Below are positions 51,352 through 59,532 of a stretch of 64,000 nucleotides of DNA, in pieces. A program made the position numbers and the translations under genes. Numbering within the stretch: position 1 is the stretch's first letter; each line of letters starts with the position of its first letter. The notes under the pieces were generated by a model. That model was not told where the DNA came from and ran no database searches. It worked only from the letters and a program-made list of their open reading frames with translations. Source of the stretch: Microvirga terrestris (GTDB lineage: Bacteria > Pseudomonadota > Alphaproteobacteria > Rhizobiales > Beijerinckiaceae); assembly GCF_015694425.1 (NCBI RefSeq), contig NZ_JADQDN010000010.1, positions 41,017 to 105,016 of the forward strand. The letters are read 5' to 3'.

Positions 51352-52131
51352 ATGAACGCGCCCGCACCCACGCTCGTTTCCCTGCATGGCGTCAGCAAGG
51401 TCTTCACGAACGGCGTTACGGCGCTGTCCGGCTTCAATCTCGATGTTCGTGCGGGCGAGTTCGTATCGCTCCTCGGCCCCTCCGGCTGCGGAAAATCCAC
51501 GGTGCTGCGCCTCATCGCTGGACTGGCCGAGCCGACCGCAGGACAGGTGACGTGGCCAGGCTCACCCCATGAGGACCACCGCAGCGAGATCGGCTTCGTG
51601 TTTCAGGAGCCGACGCTGATGCCCTGGGCCAATGTGGCGGATAATGTCTGGCTGCCGCTGCGCCTGCGCGGGCTGTCGCGGCGGGACGCGCAGGAGCGCA
51701 TCCTCGGGAGCCTCTCATTGGTCGGCTTGCAGGATTTCGCGAAAGCCTATCCGCGCGAGCTGTCGGGCGGCATGAAGATGCGCGTGTCGATTGCGCGGGC
51801 GCTCTCCCTGAAGCCGCGCCTGCTGCTCATGGACGAACCTTTTGCGGCACTCGACGAGATCACGCGTTTCAAACTGAACGACGATCTCCTCAAGCTGCAG
51901 AATGATCTGCATTGCACGATCGTGTTCGTGACGCACTCCGTCTATGAGAGCGCCTATCTGTCGAGCCGCATCGCCATCATGTCCCCGCGCCCCGGCCGCA
52001 TCATCGCGGAGGTTGCCGGCGAAGCGCCTGGGCCACGCGCGAAAGATTTCCGCACCAGCTCCCGCTATGCGGCCCTGTGCGGAGAGATCTCGCAGATCCT
52101 GCTGGAGCAGAATGCGGAGGAGCGCACATGA
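51352..52131 (+). CDS. ABC transporter ATP-binding protein (SsuB/TauB-like)
   Basis: This 259-residue ATPase has Walker A LLGPSGCGKSTVLRLIAGLA, Q-loop GFVFQEPTLMPWANVADNVW, signature RELSGGMKMRVSIARALS, Walker B LLLMDEPFAALDE and switch His in FVTHSVYESAYLSSR. These belong to the nitrate/sulfonate/taurine (NrtD/SsuB/TauB) group. Q-loop FQEPTLMPW and the SVYESAYLS end are typical. It powers the importer with the binding protein upstream and the permease downstream, whose start overlaps its stop by four bases. Confidence 0.94.
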   Translation: MNAPAPTLVSLHGVSKVFTNGVTALSGFNLDVRAGEFVSLLGPSGCGKSTVLRLIAGLAEPTAGQVTWPGSPHEDHRSEIGFVFQEPTLMPWANVADNVWLPLRLRGLSRRDAQERILGSLSLVGLQDFAKAYPRELSGGMKMRVSIARALSLKPRLLLMDEPFAALDEITRFKLNDDLLKLQNDLHCTIVFVTHSVYESAYLSSRIAIMSPRPGRIIAEVAGEAPGPRAKDFRTSSRYAALCGEISQILLEQNAEERT

Positions 52132-52952
52132 CGCCAGCATCCTCCAATCCCTTGAAGCTTGTCCTGCCGCTTCTGGTCATCGCGGCGGTGATCGGATCCT
52201 GGGAAACCATCGTGCGCCTGCAAACCATCCCGCCCTACATCCTGCCGGCTCCGAGCCTGATCGGCACGACCATGGTGGCCGACTGGCCGCTCCTGCAGGC
52301 ATCACTCCTGACGACTCTGAAGACGACACTCCTCGGTCTTGTCCTAGCCGTGCTCGGCGGCGTCATTCTGGCCGTTACTTTAAGCCTGTCGCGGATCGTG
52401 GAATATTCGCTCTATCCGTTCGCAGTCGTGCTGCAGGTCACGCCGGTCATCGCCATCGCACCCCTGCTCTTGATCTACATGCCGCAGGATGTGGCGGTTC
52501 TGACCTGCGCTTGGCTGGTAGCGTTCTTTCCGGTTCTGTCGAACACGATGCTCGGCCTCCAATCGGTCGACCGAAACCTGATGGAGCTGTTCGCGCTCTA
52601 CGGCGCCCCCGCATCCCGCAAGCCTCTTGCGCGTCTCCGGGCCCGGCTCAAGGCCCTGTGGTACCTGCGCCGTCCGGCCGCCCTGCCGGCCTTCCTGGCA
52701 GGGTTGCGGATCGCCGGCGGGCTCTCGCTCATCGGCGCCGTGGTGGCCGAGATGGCGGCCGGATCGGCCGGCGCAGGCTCGGGATTGGCCTATCGGATCA
52801 TCGAGAGTCAGTACCGCCTCAACATCCCGCGCCTCTTCGCGGCCCTTGTGCTCCTGGCCCTGACCGGCATCGCCCTCTATCTCCTGCTGGCCGGCATCAG
52901 CCATTGGCTGCTCCGGCATTGGCATGAAAGCGCTCTCACGCAGGAGAGATGA
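52128..52952 (+). CDS. ABC transporter permease (SsuC/TauC-like)
   Basis: The ATG at 52128 overlaps the ATPase stop (ATGA). The 274-residue product has about six helices. The BPD_transp_1 region includes a first helix LKLVLPLLVIAAVIGSWETI and a cytoplasmic EAA-like loop (DRNLMELFALYGAPASRKPL), followed by GLRIAGGLSLIGAVVAEMAA, a strongly conserved block of the SsuC/TauC/ThiX permeases. It completes a three-gene importer with the NMT1-like binding protein. The frame opens further upstream inside the ATPase gene but that is not a start. Confidence 0.93.
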   Translation: MTPASSNPLKLVLPLLVIAAVIGSWETIVRLQTIPPYILPAPSLIGTTMVADWPLLQASLLTTLKTTLLGLVLAVLGGVILAVTLSLSRIVEYSLYPFAVVLQVTPVIAIAPLLLIYMPQDVAVLTCAWLVAFFPVLSNTMLGLQSVDRNLMELFALYGAPASRKPLARLRARLKALWYLRRPAALPAFLAGLRIAGGLSLIGAVVAEMAAGSAGAGSGLAYRIIESQYRLNIPRLFAALVLLALTGIALYLLLAGISHWLLRHWHESALTQER

Positions 52953-52996
52953 GGGCGCCGTTCCTTAGCCTGTTAATATTGTGCCGGCTTGTCATC

Positions 52997-53024
52997 GTAC
53001 CGTCATGAGTCAGGCTCATGGTAC
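52997..53024. promoter_or_regulatory. inverted repeat before the MarR gene, candidate autoregulatory operator
   Basis: CATGAG (53004-53009) and CTCATG (53015-53020) are perfect arms around TCAGG, with GTAC flanks on both sides (52997-53000 and 53021-53024). It lies about 31 bp before the MarR start codon, a usual place for a MarR dimer site that blocks its own promoter. The call is by eye. Confidence 0.5.
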
Positions 53025-53054
53025 TCAAGGCAACGCTTTGAGCAGCGAGGGACC

Positions 53055-53582
53055 ATGGATACCGACAACAAGCATCCGAGCATCAAAAGCGTCGGATGGG
53101 CTCTGGTTCAAGCCTCCCGCCTGCATCGCAGCCGCACGGGCGACAAGCTCTCCGAACTCGGCCTCTTCGCTGGCCAGGAGCAGGTGCTCCAGGCCCTGGG
53201 CACGTCCGGCCCCATGACCATGGGCGAATTGGCGACAATCCTGCGGGTGCGCCCGCCGACCGCCTCCAAGACCGTGTCGCGCCTGTCCGCCCTCAAGCTC
53301 GTGGAGCGCCACACGGAGCCCGGCGATGCCCGGGTCGTGCGCGTGAAGCTCACCAAGGAAGGCAAGCGCAAGGCCGCCGCCATCGATGCCCTCTGGGAGG
53401 AGGTCGAGGGCGAGCTGCTCCAGGGCTTCGACAACAAGGACCGCAAACGCCTGCGCAAGCTCCTTCGCAAAGCCGCCAAGAACCTCGCCGGCCTCACGGG
53501 AGCCGATCAATCCGGCTTCGAGGCCGACGAAGAGGTCGATGGGCTGGAAGCCAGCGAGCCGGAACTCGCCGCGACGGCCTGA
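53055..53582 (+). CDS. MarR family transcriptional regulator
   Basis: This 175-residue winged-helix protein starts at the ATG at 53055 after GAGGGACC. The helix-turn-helix segment GPMTMGELATILRVRPPTAS, recognition helix KTVSRLSALKLVER and wing HTEPGDARVVRVKLTKEGKR follow the MarR pattern. A C-terminal helix (LLQGFDNKDRKRLRKLLRKA) serves dimerisation. The acidic tail (EADEEVDGLEASEPELAA) is unusual in length. The ligand is unknown. A palindrome in its promoter suggests self-repression. Possible targets are the upstream ABC operon or the downstream DMT exporter gene, but neither link is shown. Confidence 0.9.
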   Translation: MDTDNKHPSIKSVGWALVQASRLHRSRTGDKLSELGLFAGQEQVLQALGTSGPMTMGELATILRVRPPTASKTVSRLSALKLVERHTEPGDARVVRVKLTKEGKRKAAAIDALWEEVEGELLQGFDNKDRKRLRKLLRKAAKNLAGLTGADQSGFEADEEVDGLEASEPELAATA

Positions 53583-53668
53583 CAGTAGACGTACCCCTGT
53601 CTGCGGCGCACGAGGGGCGTGCGCTGCGGGTATTCGCGTCGGGAGAACGCTGCGGCTAGCATTGGCCG

Positions 53669-54592
53669 ATGGCCGATACCGTTTCCACGTCCCTTTCCAC
53701 GCCAGTCTCGCAGCGCCGCAACCGCATGATCGGCATCGCCCTCATGTGCGCGGCTTTGTTCTGCTTCTCCTGTCTCGATGCCACGGCCAAATGGGTGAAC
53801 CAATCCGTCGATCCCATGGTGACGGTCTGGGCCCGCTACATGTCGGCGGCCCTGCTCACGTTCCTGGTCATCAATCCGCGCACCCACCCGGGCGCGCTCA
53901 GGACCCGCCGGCTGCCCCTTCAGTGCCTGCGCTCCTTCCTGCTCCTCGCCTCGACCCTCTGCAATTTCTTTGCACTGAAATATCTGCAGTTGGTCGAGAC
54001 CCAGTCCATCATCTTCGCAACGCCCCTGCTGGTGGCGCTGCTGGCCAATCCCATCCTGGGGGAACGAATCGGCTGGCATCGCCTCGCCGCCATCGCGGTC
54101 GGGTTCATCGGCATATTGGTCATCACGCGGCCGGGCCTCGGCACCATGCATCCCGCGGCTCTGCTGTCGCTGGCGGGCTCCGTGGCCTATGCCTTCTACA
54201 ACATCGTGACCCGGATGCTCGCCTCGGGCGATTCGATTGCGACCACGACCCTCTATTCGAGCCTCGCCGGCATCGTGCTCGTCACGCCGATCCTGCCTTG
54301 GGTCTGGACCACCCCCTCCTCCCCCCTGACTTGGCTTCTGCTCATCACCACGGGTTTCTACGGCGCCTTCGGGCACTGGCTGCTCGTCCTTGCCCACGCT
54401 CGGGCTCCGGCGGCGATCCTGGCTCCCTTCATCTACAGCCAGATCATCTGGATGCTCGCGTTGGGCTACATCCTCTTCGGCGACTGGCCCGATTCTTGGA
54501 CCTTCGTCGGGGCTGGCATCGTGATCGCATCGGGGCTCTACTTGCTGTCCCGCGAGCGGGCGAAACACACCCAACCGGAGAGGTCCTCATGA
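53669..54592 (+). CDS. DMT family (EamA) permease
   Basis: This 307-residue protein has ten helices in two EamA halves. The first (IGIALMCAALFCFSCLDATA with a motif ending AKWVNQ) and second (LLSLAGSVAYAFYNIVTRML) repeats are clear, and ERIGWHRLAAIAVGFIGIL marks the EamA linker. Such proteins export amino acids or other metabolites, or act as unidentified permeases. The gene follows the MarR regulator by 87 bp, and its stop overlaps the next gene by four bases (ATGA), a coupling that points to a shared unit. Confidence 0.9.
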   Translation: MADTVSTSLSTPVSQRRNRMIGIALMCAALFCFSCLDATAKWVNQSVDPMVTVWARYMSAALLTFLVINPRTHPGALRTRRLPLQCLRSFLLLASTLCNFFALKYLQLVETQSIIFATPLLVALLANPILGERIGWHRLAAIAVGFIGILVITRPGLGTMHPAALLSLAGSVAYAFYNIVTRMLASGDSIATTTLYSSLAGIVLVTPILPWVWTTPSSPLTWLLLITTGFYGAFGHWLLVLAHARAPAAILAPFIYSQIIWMLALGYILFGDWPDSWTFVGAGIVIASGLYLLSRERAKHTQPERSS

Positions 54593-54894
54593 GCGATGCC
54601 CCCGTCGACGCCCTGCCGGGAATCGGCCCTGTCACTCAGGGCTGGCTGAAGGAGGTTGGCATCCGTACGGAGAGCGAGCTTCGCTCCATCGGCGCTGTCG
54701 AAGCCTATCGCCGCCTCAGATTCATGGTGCCGCGCCAGGTCAACCTCAATGCTCTTTATGCCTTGGAGGCGGCCTTGCGCGGTTGCCATTGGCTCGACCT
54801 GCCCCAGGATGTGAAGACCGCGCTCCAGCAGCAGGCCAAGACCATCGACGAGACCCTGCGCCGGGGCGCCGCCGCACGCTGCGCCATTCCCTGA
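54589..54894 (+). CDS. TfoX/Sxy C-terminal domain protein
   Basis: The 101-residue protein starts at an ATG overlapping the DMT stop. It consists of only the TfoX C-terminal domain: LPGIGPVTQGWLKEVGIRTE (helix-hairpin-helix-like), ELRSIGAVEAYRRLRFMVPR, and LNALYALEAALRGCHWLDLP. The N-terminal TfoX half, which in enterics serves competence control, is absent. Stand-alone C-terminal domains of this kind are common in Hyphomicrobiales with no fixed role. Coupling to a DMT permease is curious and may only be operon convenience. Confidence 0.85.
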   Translation: MSDAPVDALPGIGPVTQGWLKEVGIRTESELRSIGAVEAYRRLRFMVPRQVNLNALYALEAALRGCHWLDLPQDVKTALQQQAKTIDETLRRGAAARCAIP

Positions 54895-54918
54895 TCACAG
54901 ACGACAACAGGAAACCCC

Positions 54919-55884
54919 ATGAGCCGCACCGACATCCTGATGACCGCGCCGATGATGCCGATCGTCATCGACACGCTGGAGAAGGCCTGCACGCTGCATC
55001 GCCTGTGGGAGCAGACGGATCAGGAGGCGTTTCTGAAGGAGGTTGGGCCGCGCATCCGCGGCGTTGCCACGAGCACCCTCTACGGCCGCCTTGAGGCCTC
55101 GCTCCTCGACCGGCTGCCGAACGTTGAGATCATCTCCAGCTTCGGTGTGGGCTACGACAACGTGGATGCAGCGGAAGCAGCCCGGCGCGGCATCGTCGTC
55201 ACCAACACGCCCGGCGTGCTCGACGACGAGGTGGCCGACCTCACCCTCGGCCTTCTGCTGGCGACCCTGCGCAAGATCCCGCAGGCCGACCGCTACCTGC
55301 GCGAGGGACAATGGCTGAAAGCGCCCTTCCCGCTCTCGACGACCTTACGCGAGCGGAAGGTCGGCATCGTCGGCCTCGGGCGCATCGGCAAGGCGATTGC
55401 ACGGCGTCTCGCGGGCTTCGATGTGAGCATCGCCTATCATGGGCGCAGCCAGCAGGATGATGTTGCCTACGCCTATTACCCAACCGTTGTGGGGCTTGCG
55501 GAGGCCTGCGACGTGCTGATCGTCATCACGCCGGGCGGCGCCGCGACGCGCCATCTGATCAATGCGGATGTGCTGAAGGCATTGGGCCCCAACGGCGTGC
55601 TGATCAACGTGGCGCGCGGCACTGTCGTGGACGAGCAGGCGCTGATCGAGGCTCTCAGGTCCGGGACGATTCTCAGTGCAGGCCTCGACGTCTATGAGGA
55701 CGAGCCGCGCGTGCCGCAGGAACTGATCGACATGGAACACGTGGTTCTCCTGCCCCACATCGCGTCGGCATCGGTCCATACCCGCAACGCCATGGGCAAG
55801 CTCGTGGCCGACAACATCGTCTCGTGGGTCGAGGGCAAGGGACCGCTGACGCCGGTGCCGGAGACGCCTTATAAGGGGCGATAG
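54919..55884 (+). CDS. D-isomer-specific 2-hydroxyacid dehydrogenase
   Basis: This 321-residue NAD(P)-dependent enzyme is of the GhrB/hydroxypyruvate reductase group. It has a substrate-domain block SSFGVGYDNVDAAEAARRGI, the Rossmann loop VGIVGLGRIGKAIARRLAG, the Arg of LINVARGTVVDEQAL, the Glu of LDVYEDEPRVP and the catalytic His of HVVLLPHIASASVHTRNAM. It could reduce glyoxylate or hydroxypyruvate or act on other 2-oxoacids. AGGAAA precedes the ATG. Two hairpins and a dispersed repeat follow its stop. Confidence 0.92.
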   Translation: MSRTDILMTAPMMPIVIDTLEKACTLHRLWEQTDQEAFLKEVGPRIRGVATSTLYGRLEASLLDRLPNVEIISSFGVGYDNVDAAEAARRGIVVTNTPGVLDDEVADLTLGLLLATLRKIPQADRYLREGQWLKAPFPLSTTLRERKVGIVGLGRIGKAIARRLAGFDVSIAYHGRSQQDDVAYAYYPTVVGLAEACDVLIVITPGGAATRHLINADVLKALGPNGVLINVARGTVVDEQALIEALRSGTILSAGLDVYEDEPRVPQELIDMEHVVLLPHIASASVHTRNAMGKLVADNIVSWVEGKGPLTPVPETPYKGR

Positions 55885-55904
55885 GTTTAAGCCATTCTCA
55901 CGTC

Positions 55905-55986
55905 ATCACCGGCCTTGTGCCGGTGATCTCGATTCATTGAGACGTCGCGCTTTTCTTTTCGGGATGGCCGGGACAGGCCCGGCCAT
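55905..55986. repeat. two short hairpins after the 2-hydroxyacid dehydrogenase gene
   Basis: ATCACCGGC/GCCGGTGAT (55905-55927) and ATGGCCGGG/CCCGGCCAT (55964-55986) are perfect nine-pair stems. They precede the larger dispersed repeat at 55998 and make up a mosaic of fold-back elements in the intergenic space. Confidence 0.7.
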
Positions 55987-55997
55987 GACTTGGTGGG

Positions 55998-56096
55998 TGT
56001 CATCCCCGGCCGGAGCGTCAGCGGAGGGGAAGGGAATCCACTCGCACGCGCTGCGCCATGGATCCCCTTCCCGGCCTGCGGCCGCCGGGGATGACA
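55998..56096. repeat. dispersed palindromic repeat, copy B
   Basis: TGTCATCCCCGG and CCGGGGATGACA are perfect twelve-base terminal arms. The inner half TGGATCCCCTTCCCGGCCTG is the same as in copy A at 50117-50222, while the loop region differs (TCGCACGCGCTGCGCCA here). Both copies are about 100 bp and intergenic. Confidence 0.92.
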
Positions 56097-56122
56097 CTCG
56101 TGTCAGCTTGTGAAGAGCGAAT

Positions 56123-56866
56123 CTACAGCGCGAACCCACCATCGACCAAATGAATATGCCCGGTCGTGTAGCTCGCCTCATCCGACGCGAGATAGACGGC
56201 AAGCGCCGCCACCTCTTCCGCCGTGCCGAGTCGGCCCATGGGCTGCCGGTCGACGAAGGCCTGTCGCACCGCGTCCAAGCTCTGGCCGGAACTCTCGGCT
56301 TGGGCGGCGATCCGCTCGTCGAGCGACGGCGACTGTATCGTGCCGGGGCAGATCGCATTCGCCCGGACGCCGCGCTTGATGAAGTCGGCCGCGACCGCCT
56401 TGGTGAGGCCGATCACCGCCGCCTTGGTCGTGCCGTAGACATAGCGGTTGGGAATGCCGCGCACGGAGGAAGCCCCGGACGCGATGTTGACGATCGAGCC
56501 GCGACCCTTCTCCAGCATGCCCGGCAGCACCGCCTTGATCGTGCGGTGCATGGACCGCACGTTCAGATCGAACGAGAAGTCCCAGTCCTTGTCGGAGCAT
56601 TCGAGGATCGTGCCGTGATGCACGAAGCCCGCCGCATTGATGAGGATGTCAAAGAATCCGGCCTCCCTGACGAGTTGTTCGACACCCTCGTTCGAGAGCA
56701 CGTCGAGCCTGCGCTTCTGCGCACCCTCCAACCCCTCCAGCTTCGCCACATCCAGGTCCGTCGCCCAGACCGTCGCACCCTCGCGGAGGAAAGCCTCCGC
56801 AATGGCGCGTCCAATCCCCTGCCCCGCCGCCGTGACGAGGGCGGTCTTTCCTTGAAGCCTGTTCAT
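56123..56866 (-). CDS. short-chain dehydrogenase/reductase, sugar-acid type
   Basis: This 247-residue classical SDR has NAD loop LVTAAGQGIGRAIAEAFLRE (TAAGxGIG at 12-19), NAAGFV, the Ser of NIASGASS, and the catalytic YVYGTTKAAV (Tyr144, Lys148), with the ICPGTIQSPSLDERI lid. The sequence style (start MNRLQGKTALVTAAGQGIGR and final HLVDGGFAL) is close to 2-keto-3-deoxy-sugar acid dehydrogenases. It follows the IlvD/Edd dehydratase by 18 bp on the same strand. It likely oxidises the 2-keto-3-deoxy-acid made by that dehydratase, as in non-phosphorylating deoxy-sugar pathways; the sugar is unknown. Confidence 0.88.
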   Translation of the reverse strand: MNRLQGKTALVTAAGQGIGRAIAEAFLREGATVWATDLDVAKLEGLEGAQKRRLDVLSNEGVEQLVREAGFFDILINAAGFVHHGTILECSDKDWDFSFDLNVRSMHRTIKAVLPGMLEKGRGSIVNIASGASSVRGIPNRYVYGTTKAAVIGLTKAVAADFIKRGVRANAICPGTIQSPSLDERIAAQAESSGQSLDAVRQAFVDRQPMGRLGTAEEVAALAVYLASDEASYTTGHIHLVDGGFAL

Positions 56867-56884
56867 GACTGCCCTCGTTGCTAG

Positions 56885-58693
56885 CTAGTGATTGTCGCGC
56901 GGCACGCCGAAGGTCTGCGCGACCTTCTGGTACTTCACGGCAGGCTTCAGGGTCATGCCCTCCGAGAGCTGGTCGACCATGGAGCGCTGGATCTCCTGCC
57001 AGGGGGTCTGGCTCGCCGGATAGGCATAGCCGCCTCTGGATTCGAGATCGGAGCGGCGCTTCTCCAGTTCTTCAGGCGACAGGAGAATGTCGGCCGTGCG
57101 CTTGTTGAGGTCGATACGAACGCGATCACCCGATTGCAGCAGCGCCAATCCGCCGCCGGCGGCAGCCTCCGGCGATGCATTGAGGATCGACGGCGTGCCG
57201 GACGTGCCGGACTGACGGCCGTCGCCGATGCATGGCAGCGAGAGAACGCCGCGTTTGATCAGTGCGCCCGGTGGCTGCATGTTCACCACTTCGGCTGCTC
57301 CGGGATATCCGATGGGACCCGCACCGCGCATGATCAGGATCGTGTGCTCGTCGATGTTGAGCGACGGATCGTCGATGCGGTGGTGGTAATCCTCCGGCCC
57401 GTCGAAGACCACGACGCGGCCCTCGAAGGCGTTCGGATCCTTCGGATTGTTGAGGTAGCGCTCCTGGAACTCAGGGCTGATCACGCTCGTCTTCATAATG
57501 GCGGAATCGAAGAGCGTACCCTTGAGATTGAGGAAGCCCGCCTTCTCCTTCAACGGATTGTCGTAGGAGCGGATCACGTCGTGATCCCAGGTGTGCTTGC
57601 CGCGGCAGTTCTCGCCGATGGTGGTGCCGGTGCAGGTGATCGCGTCCTCGTGGATCTTTCCGGCACCGATCAGCTCGGCCATCACAGCCGGCAGGCCACC
57701 GGCGCGGTAATACTCTTCGCCGAGATATTCGCCCGCGGGCTGCACGTTGACGAGCAGCGGGATTTCGAAACCGATGCGCTCCCAGTCGCTGTTGTCGAGC
57801 GGCACGCCGATATGCTTGGCGATCGCGTTGATGTGGACCGGCGCATTGGTGGAGCCGCCGATCGCCGCATTGGCCACGATGGCGTTCTCGAACGCCTCGC
57901 GGGTCATGATGTCGGAGGGCTTCAGGTCCTCCCACACCATGTCGACGATGCGCTTGCCCGTCTCATAGGCCATCTGACCGCGTTCACGGTAAGGCGCCGG
58001 CACGGCCGCCGAACCCGGCAGGGACATGCCGAGCGCCTCGGCCAGTGCATTCATCGTCGAGGCCGTGCCCATAGTGTTGCAGTGACCGACGGATGGGGCC
58101 GACGAGCCGACGATGTCGATGAACTGCTGGTAGTCGATGTCACCCGCGGCATGACGCTCGCGCGCCTTCCACACGATGGTACCGGAGCCCGTGCGCTCGC
58201 CCTGGTGCCAGCCGTTCAGCATCGGGCCGACATTGAGCGAGATCGCCGGGATATTCACGGTAGCGGCCGCCATCAAGCAGGCCGGCATGGTCTTGTCGCA
58301 GCCGGTGAGCAGCACGACGCCGTCGAGCGGATAACCGTAGAGAACCTCGACGAGGGAGAGATAGGCGAGGTTGCGGTCGAGGCAGGCGGTCGGGCGCTTA
58401 CCGGTCTCCTGGATCGGATGGCACGGGAACTCGAAGGCGACGCCGCCGGCGGCCGTGATGCCGTCGCGCACGCGCTTGGCGAGATCCAAGTGATGCCGGT
58501 TGCAGGGCGACAGGTCGGATCCCGTCTGCGCGATGCCGATGATCGGCTTCTTGCCCTGCAATTCCTTGCCCGTGAGGCCGAAGTTCAGGTAGCGCTCAAG
58601 GTAAAGGGCGGTCATGCCCGGATTGTCCGGGTTGTCGAACCAGAGCCGTGAGCGAAGCTGATCGGGAGTGCGACGGTGAGGCCTCTCAGCCAT
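56885..58693 (-). CDS. IlvD/Edd family dehydratase, arabinonate/sugar-acid dehydratase subgroup
   Basis: This 602-residue Fe-S dehydratase converts an aldonate to the 2-keto-3-deoxy acid. The cluster cysteines are Cys64 ([14 protein letters not shown]), Cys132 ([16 protein letters not shown]) and Cys205 ([15 protein letters not shown]), in the order of characterised [2Fe-2S] L-arabinonate and xylonate dehydratases. The [14 protein letters not shown] active-site Ser block is [16 protein letters not shown]. The length and the N-terminal [20 protein letters not shown] point to that subgroup and away from branched-chain IlvD. It forms an operon with the SDR gene downstream. AAGGAAATG precedes the ATG at 58693. 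Confidence 0.92.
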   Translation of the reverse strand: MAERPHRRTPDQLRSRLWFDNPDNPGMTALYLERYLNFGLTGKELQGKKPIIGIAQTGSDLSPCNRHHLDLAKRVRDGITAAGGVAFEFPCHPIQETGKRPTACLDRNLAYLSLVEVLYGYPLDGVVLLTGCDKTMPACLMAAATVNIPAISLNVGPMLNGWHQGERTGSGTIVWKARERHAAGDIDYQQFIDIVGSSAPSVGHCNTMGTASTMNALAEALGMSLPGSAAVPAPYRERGQMAYETGKRIVDMVWEDLKPSDIMTREAFENAIVANAAIGGSTNAPVHINAIAKHIGVPLDNSDWERIGFEIPLLVNVQPAGEYLGEEYYRAGGLPAVMAELIGAGKIHEDAITCTGTTIGENCRGKHTWDHDVIRSYDNPLKEKAGFLNLKGTLFDSAIMKTSVISPEFQERYLNNPKDPNAFEGRVVVFDGPEDYHHRIDDPSLNIDEHTILIMRGAGPIGYPGAAEVVNMQPPGALIKRGVLSLPCIGDGRQSGTSGTPSILNASPEAAAGGGLALLQSGDRVRIDLNKRTADILLSPEELEKRRSDLESRGGYAYPASQTPWQEIQRSMVDQLSEGMTLKPAVKYQKVAQTFGVPRDNH

Positions 58694-58858
58694 TCTTCAT
58701 TTCCTTTTTGGACATCGGTGACCGGATTGGCAGGTATTTGATCTGGAGCGGGGGCTGAGATCAACCATGCCTTTGACGAAAGTCGTCATCATTCGACGAG
58801 AAAACTGCCCGTGAAGGTTCCTCACGAGGATCCGCTCCCTTCCCGGCAGACGATAATT

Positions 58859-58883
58859 CGTTATGCTATTGCATGATATAACG
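58859..58883. promoter_or_regulatory. inverted repeat in the space between the dehydratase operon and the next gene
   Basis: CGTTAT (58859-58864) and ATAACG (58878-58883) are perfect arms 13 bp apart, with an inner ATGC/GCAT pair. The site lies in the divergent intergenic region, 166 bp before the dehydratase start and 44 bp before the other gene's start. It could bind a GntR- or LacI-type regulator; no regulator gene is adjacent. Confidence 0.4.
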
Positions 58884-58926
58884 GCTTCGTGCGTTTGGAG
58901 CCCCACCACCTCTGCGTGAAAAAACC

Positions 58927-59526
58927 ATGCTTCGACCTGCCCTTCTCCTGATCATCTCGGCAAAGCTTGTTGTTCCGGCCTATGCCGATGACTGTCCCAA
59001 CGCTCAGACGGCGAAGCTCGGCTTTGTGCTGGAACGCCAAGGCACGAAAGCCGAAGTCCGGCCCTCCTCGGACAACTTCGTTCACGTGGTGAACTCGTAT
59101 CCCGGTGGGAAGACGCAGGATGTGATCTACTACCGGGGCTTCTTCCCCATCAGCCGCTTCGACGATACGGCTCGCAGCATCAACATTCCTGTGTCCGACC
59201 TGCGGACGGTCTTTCCGCTGGAACTGAAAGCGCGCCGCGCCCTCACTTATGCTCCGGCGCGACCCGACAAGGTGGGAGACCTGATTTCCCTCGAGCTGAC
59301 GGTGACAGGCCAAGAGCAGATGCAGCTCGGCACTTGCTCTTATAATGTCCTGATCGTGAAGAACCGCTTCCTGAACGCGGCCGGCAAGGCCACGTCCGAG
59401 CACACGGATCTCTACTCGCGCGAGCTCGGCTTCATTCTGGCCAAGCGCTACGAGGAAAGAGGCGGGGCACAGACCACCATGAAGTACCAGAGCATCCGGC
59501 CTTTGGGGAAAACCTCGCCTCTCTAA
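58927..59526 (+). CDS. exported protein of unknown function
   Basis: This 199-residue protein has a signal peptide (LRPALLLIISAKLVVPAYAD, cleaved near the end). The mature region of about 180 residues is rich in beta-strand patterns (GFVLERQGTKAEVR, FVHVVNSYPGGKTQDVIYYR, DLISLELTVTGQEQMQLG). It has two Cys that could pair (DDCPNAQ and GTCSYNV). It is probably periplasmic. I recognise no family. It is head-to-head with the sugar-acid operon and convergent with the DUF533 gene. Confidence 0.75.
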   Translation: MLRPALLLIISAKLVVPAYADDCPNAQTAKLGFVLERQGTKAEVRPSSDNFVHVVNSYPGGKTQDVIYYRGFFPISRFDDTARSINIPVSDLRTVFPLELKARRALTYAPARPDKVGDLISLELTVTGQEQMQLGTCSYNVLIVKNRFLNAAGKATSEHTDLYSRELGFILAKRYEERGGAQTTMKYQSIRPLGKTSPL

Positions 59527-59532
59527 GCCTTC

